Assembly (NCBI RefSeq): GCF_000196135.1
Contig: NC_005090.1
Location: forward strand, 248,001 to 312,000
Length of the DNA: 64,000 bases
Direction: 5' to 3'
From: Wolinella succinogenes DSM 1740
GTDB lineage: Bacteria > Campylobacterota > Campylobacteria > Campylobacterales > Helicobacteraceae
Shown: positions 61,328 through 64,000 of the stretch, piece by piece
How positions within the stretch are numbered: the stretch's first letter is position 1
Layout: every line of letters starts with the position of its first letter
Made by a program: the position numbers and the translations under genes
Notes under the pieces: generated by a model
Databases searched by the model: none
Told to the model about the DNA's origin: nothing
Seen by the model: only the letters and a program-made list of their open reading frames with translations

Positions 61328-62028
61328 TTTTGATCTGCCTTTAGGGGTTTTCCAACAAAAAAGAGCACTTCAAAGGTGAGACGCTCAAAAGGAGCGCTTT
61401 GGATGAGTTTCTTGCTTTGGGCAAAGCCAAGCCGTCTGCCTCCAGAGATTCCACTTCCTTTGAGATAGGAGAGCATCGCGACTCTTGAGGGAAAAGAGAG
61501 AGGGTAGCGCTTGAGCTCAAACTCTCCTGCGAATCGCTCTTTAAGAAGCGATTCGATTCGCTCTTTAGAGGGGATGGGCGAGTGAGAATCCACATAGTCG
61601 TGAATCTCCCATAGGCTCTCTGAAGTGAAGATGGCAAAAGCCACGTTTTGAGCGCTTTTGGCGATCAAATCAAAGGATTGCGCCAAGTCTCTTGACCACT
61701 GCAAAGAGGAGGAAGCGGCGATAAGATCATAGGAGTGCTCATAGAGCGAGGGGTGATTAAAGTCACTTTGGATGAGTCGAATCGCAGGGTCTTGAGGGTG
61801 CAGATCAAGCATCTCCATGGAGAGATCGACCCCTGTGAAGAATCGGGGCTTGAAGCGCAGAGCCCTCCAAAGGGCTCCGGTTCCACATCCAAGATCAAGG
61901 ATGCTTTCGCACTCCATGCCTTCGATCCAGCTCGCCAATTCGCGGGCAACAGTCTGCTGAAGATAAGCGTAGGCGTCATACTCTTTGGCGGCCCTAGAAA
62001 AGGATTGAGCGTAGCTAGCGGTTTTCAT
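61324..62028 (-). CDS. BioC-like SAM-dependent methyltransferase
   Basis: 234 residues. [20 protein letters not shown] opens as BioC does, [16 protein letters not shown] is the SAM-binding loop, and [17 protein letters not shown] matches the ASSSALQW-type block of malonyl-ACP O-methyltransferases. The ending [15 protein letters not shown] is also typical. BioC caps malonyl-ACP to start pimelate synthesis for biotin. No other bio genes are near, so the function is by family only. Confidence 0.8.
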   Translation of the reverse strand: MKTASYAQSFSRAAKEYDAYAYLQQTVARELASWIEGMECESILDLGCGTGALWRALRFKPRFFTGVDLSMEMLDLHPQDPAIRLIQSDFNHPSLYEHSYDLIAASSSLQWSRDLAQSFDLIAKSAQNVAFAIFTSESLWEIHDYVDSHSPIPSKERIESLLKERFAGEFELKRYPLSFPSRVAMLSYLKGSGISGGRRLGFAQSKKLIQSAPFERLTFEVLFFVGKPLKADQK

Positions 62029-62129
62029 GGAGTGATTTTATCTTTCAATCAATAAAGTTTGGGTAAAATCCGACCACTTTTTATCGTCTCATCCTATTTG
62101 AAAAGATATTAAAACTTGAGGAATGACCC

Positions 62130-62435
62130 ATGAGTGGAATTTTATTAATAACCCAATTCGTTTTTGCTGCGCTGATTGCCGTGGTGGTGCTTCTCCAGAA
62201 GAGCTCCAGTATTGGACTTGGAGCCTATAGTGGGAGCAATGAATCGCTCTTTGGAGCCAAAGGACCCGCGGGATTCTTGGCGAAGGCTACTTTTGTTTTG
62301 GGTTTTGTTTTTGTGATCAACACTATCGCCCTTGGATATTTCTACTCCCAAGAGAGCACTCGCTCGGTGATTGATAAGGTTGACACTAAGACTTTAGTTC
62401 CCTCTTCTGCGCCTGCTGCGCCTCTAGACAACTAA
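62130..62435 (+). CDS. secG: Preprotein translocase subunit SecG
   Basis: 101 residues with two membrane spans (LLITQFVFAALIAVVVLLQ and ATFVLGFVFVINTIALGYF). They flank the conserved KSSSIGLGAYSGSNESLFGA loop region. It assists SecYE in protein export across the inner membrane. The alanine/proline-rich C-terminus is typical. It is first in secG-frr-pyrE and has a possible own promoter in the gap of about 100 bp divergent from bioC. Confidence 0.95.
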   Translation: MSGILLITQFVFAALIAVVVLLQKSSSIGLGAYSGSNESLFGAKGPAGFLAKATFVLGFVFVINTIALGYFYSQESTRSVIDKVDTKTLVPSSAPAAPLDN

Positions 62436-62471
62436 AGTCCTATCCATTTCAAGTCAAAAGGAGCCCCACTT

Positions 62472-63032
62472 ATGGAACTAAATGAAGTTTATCAATACAC
62501 TAAAGAGCACATGGAAAAGACCATTGATGCAATGAAGCGAGACTTTGCCACCCTCCGAACAGGAAAGGTTTCTACGGCGATTGTTGAGCCTATTCGCGTT
62601 GACTATTATGGTACCCCCACGCCCCTAAGCCAAGTGGGTTCAGTCATTGCTTCAGATGCAACCACTCTTGTGATCTCTCCTTGGGAGAAAAATCTTCTAA
62701 AGGGTATTGAGAAAGCGATTCAAGAGGCCAATATTGGGGTGAATCCCAATAATGATGGTGATGTGATCAAGCTCTTTTTCCCCCCTATGACAAGCGAGCA
62801 ACGAAAAGAGATTGCCAAAGACGCCAAAGCTCTAGGCGAGAAAGCCAAAGTAGCGGTGCGAAATATTCGTAAAGAATCAAACGACAAGATCAAAAAACTA
62901 GAAAAAGATAAACTCATCACCGAGGATCAATCCAAAAAAGCCCATGATGAGGTTCAAAAATACACCGATGATTATGTTAAAAAGATTGATGACATGGTTA
63001 AAAGCAAAGAAGAAGAGATTCTAAAAGTATGA
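62472..63032 (+). CDS. frr: Ribosome recycling factor
   Basis: 186 residues. [50 protein letters not shown] and the long helical end [20 protein letters not shown] are RRF signatures. It splits post-termination ribosomes with EF-G. It starts 36 bp after secG and overlaps pyrE by ATGA. Confidence 0.97.
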   Translation: MELNEVYQYTKEHMEKTIDAMKRDFATLRTGKVSTAIVEPIRVDYYGTPTPLSQVGSVIASDATTLVISPWEKNLLKGIEKAIQEANIGVNPNNDGDVIKLFFPPMTSEQRKEIAKDAKALGEKAKVAVRNIRKESNDKIKKLEKDKLITEDQSKKAHDEVQKYTDDYVKKIDDMVKSKEEEILKV

Positions 63033-63646
63033 GTCGTCTCAACATAGAGCAGGTCTATAAAGAGGCTCAGGCGTTACTTGAAGGGCATTTTCTTTTAAGT
63101 AGCGGGAATCACTCCAACTTCTACCTCCAGTCGGCTAAAGTTTTGGAGAATCCTAAGGTAGCTGAGAGTCTGGCCAAGGCCTTGGCGGAAGAGATTCGCG
63201 CTTTTGGACTTACGATTGATACTGTCTGCTCGCCTGCTCTTGGAGGTGTTTTGGCAGGATATGAGTTGGCTAGAGCGCTTGGCGTTCGCTTTATCTTCAC
63301 GGAGAGAGTGGAGGGGAAGATGACGCTTCGAAGAGGTTTTGAGGTCGCTTCGGGCGAAAAGATTTTGATTTGCGAAGATATCATCACCACGGGCGGTTCA
63401 GCGGTTGAATCGGCTATGGAGGTGGAGAGGCTCGGAGCTCAGGTGGTTGGCTATGCTGCCTTGGCTAATCGAGGCTTTTGCCAGCGTGTTGGCTCCTCTT
63501 TGGAGCGCAAGCCAAATGCTAAACTCCCCCCTCATCTTCCCTTTTTTGCTCTTGATGATTTTGTTTTTGATCTCTACTCCCCGCAAGATTGCCCCCTTTG
63601 CAAAACAGGAAGCAAGCCCATTAAGCCTGGTAGTCGGGGAAACTAA
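63029..63646 (+). CDS. pyrE: Orotate phosphoribosyltransferase
   Basis: 205 residues. [37 protein letters not shown], and the PRPP-binding loop [17 protein letters not shown]. It makes OMP from orotate and PRPP; pyrF in this window does the next step. The C-terminal [18 protein letters not shown] is a small extra Cys-containing tail seen in related OPRTs. It overlaps frr by 4 bp. Confidence 0.96.
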   Translation: MSRLNIEQVYKEAQALLEGHFLLSSGNHSNFYLQSAKVLENPKVAESLAKALAEEIRAFGLTIDTVCSPALGGVLAGYELARALGVRFIFTERVEGKMTLRRGFEVASGEKILICEDIITTGGSAVESAMEVERLGAQVVGYAALANRGFCQRVGSSLERKPNAKLPPHLPFFALDDFVFDLYSPQDCPLCKTGSKPIKPGSRGN

Positions 63647-63658
63647 AAGGTTTTTTGG

Positions 63659-64000
63659 ATGCAAAAGGGTCGCTGGAGGGATATCAAGCAGGGGAGAATC
63701 GCCCCGCCTTCAATGCCCTCTAGCTCTCCTTGTGGCGCTCCTGCTTCTTACTTCACTCGCTTTAAAGCTCAAGTGGTTGACACCTTCATGCTCTACACCC
63801 CGATTCTCTATCTGGTCACCTATGTGATTTTAGGAAGAGCGGAGGAGTTTCGCTCCAATGAATGGGGTCCTTTTCTTTCCGTGGCACTCTATGGAATCCT
63901 GAGCTCGATTCTGCTGGCTTTGCATGGGCAAACCCCTGGATGCAAGGCTTACAAAATAAGAGTGGTGGATAGGGAGGGGAAAAAGATAGGATTCTTGAGA
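63659..64000 (+). CDS. RDD family membrane protein (partial, runs off the window)
   Basis: The frame from the ATG at 63659 is open to the last base (114 codons visible). RFKAQVVDTFMLYTPILYLV holds the R-D part of the RDD motif in the first membrane span. A second span follows (FLSVALYGILSSILLAL), and GQTPGCKAYKIRVVDREGKK is the conserved RDD-domain loop. RDD proteins are small inner-membrane proteins, mostly of unknown function, and some are ion antiporters. It follows pyrE by 12 bp, the same order as in H. pylori as I recall. Confidence 0.85.
   Translation, partial: MQKGRWRDIKQGRIAPPSMPSSSPCGAPASYFTRFKAQVVDTFMLYTPILYLVTYVILGRAEEFRSNEWGPFLSVALYGILSSILLALHGQTPGCKAYKIRVVDREGKKIGFLR

Noticed and set aside
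1-64000. CRISPR array, rRNA operon or replication origin
   Set aside because: I saw no regularly spaced direct repeats, no rRNA-like segments and no DnaA-box cluster; this was by reading and not by computation.

Overview
The window is a gene-dense stretch of an epsilonproteobacterial (Campylobacterota) chromosome, most likely Wolinella succinogenes or a close relative in Helicobacteraceae. I infer this from protein character and from several blocks that, as I remember it, match Helicobacter pylori gene neighbourhoods: csd3-nudix-pgbA-glcD, gltX-yggT-slt, carbonic anhydrase-kdsA-ribH-nusB-pyrF, and trpS-bioC-secG-frr-pyrE-RDD. Genes not typical of H. pylori (metE, encapsulin, argD, lone PomB-like motB) point away from H. 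pylori itself. No database search was possible, so the species call is an inference.

Layout. 1-10138: tail of an ABC-F ATPase, then a cell-surface glycan cluster (O-antigen ligase, a GT4-GT9 fusion, an SGNH-like protein, a GT4, and a reverse-strand GT9-GT9-GT4 operon) ending in an msbA-type lipid flippase. 10185-14680: cheV, a TIGR02757-type gene, and flagellar flgM-flgN-flgK. 14839-18862: peptidoglycan endopeptidase csd3, Nudix hydrolase, PgbA-like protein, glycolate oxidase glcD. 18863-23174: a 460-bp stretch without a clear gene, metE, and a DUF1007-NicO type metal transporter with a long hairpin in its leader. 23196-27381 (reverse): slt, yggT, gltX, an EamA transporter. 27496-30878: a polar amino-acid ABC transporter with tandemly duplicated binding proteins, closed by a strong terminator.

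31043-42100 is the most accessory-looking part. A chemoreceptor gene is split by an IS3-family element (32446-33751, 3-bp target duplication TAC). A soluble protein with two cache-like repeats follows. Then come an encapsulin nanocompartment operon (encapsulated ferritin plus shell), an AraC regulator and a TonB-dependent siderophore receptor with a Fur-like box, and an orphan ModA-like binding protein behind an AT-rich leader.

42238-53945: tRNA-Ala(GGC), a DedA protein, the lone PomB-like motB, then an operon for carbonic anhydrase, KDO-8-P synthase, lumazine synthase, NusB and PyrF. After a metallo-hydrolase on the other strand comes an overlapping string dgt-batD-hlyD-argD-tolC-midA. 53884-58905 (mostly reverse): a two-component system, an S24 (LexA/CI-like) repressor sharing a palindromic operator region with a candidate 23-codon peptide gene, and groESL behind a good sigma70 promoter and a degenerate CIRCE. 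59172-64000: aspartate aminotransferase, trpS-bioC (reverse), secG-frr-pyrE and a truncated RDD membrane protein.

Main themes are envelope glycan export, chemotaxis and motility, and iron uptake and storage. The items I find most worth following are the encapsulin-iron cluster, the S24 repressor/operator/micropeptide locus, the tandem-cache protein, and the hairpin leader of the metal transporter.
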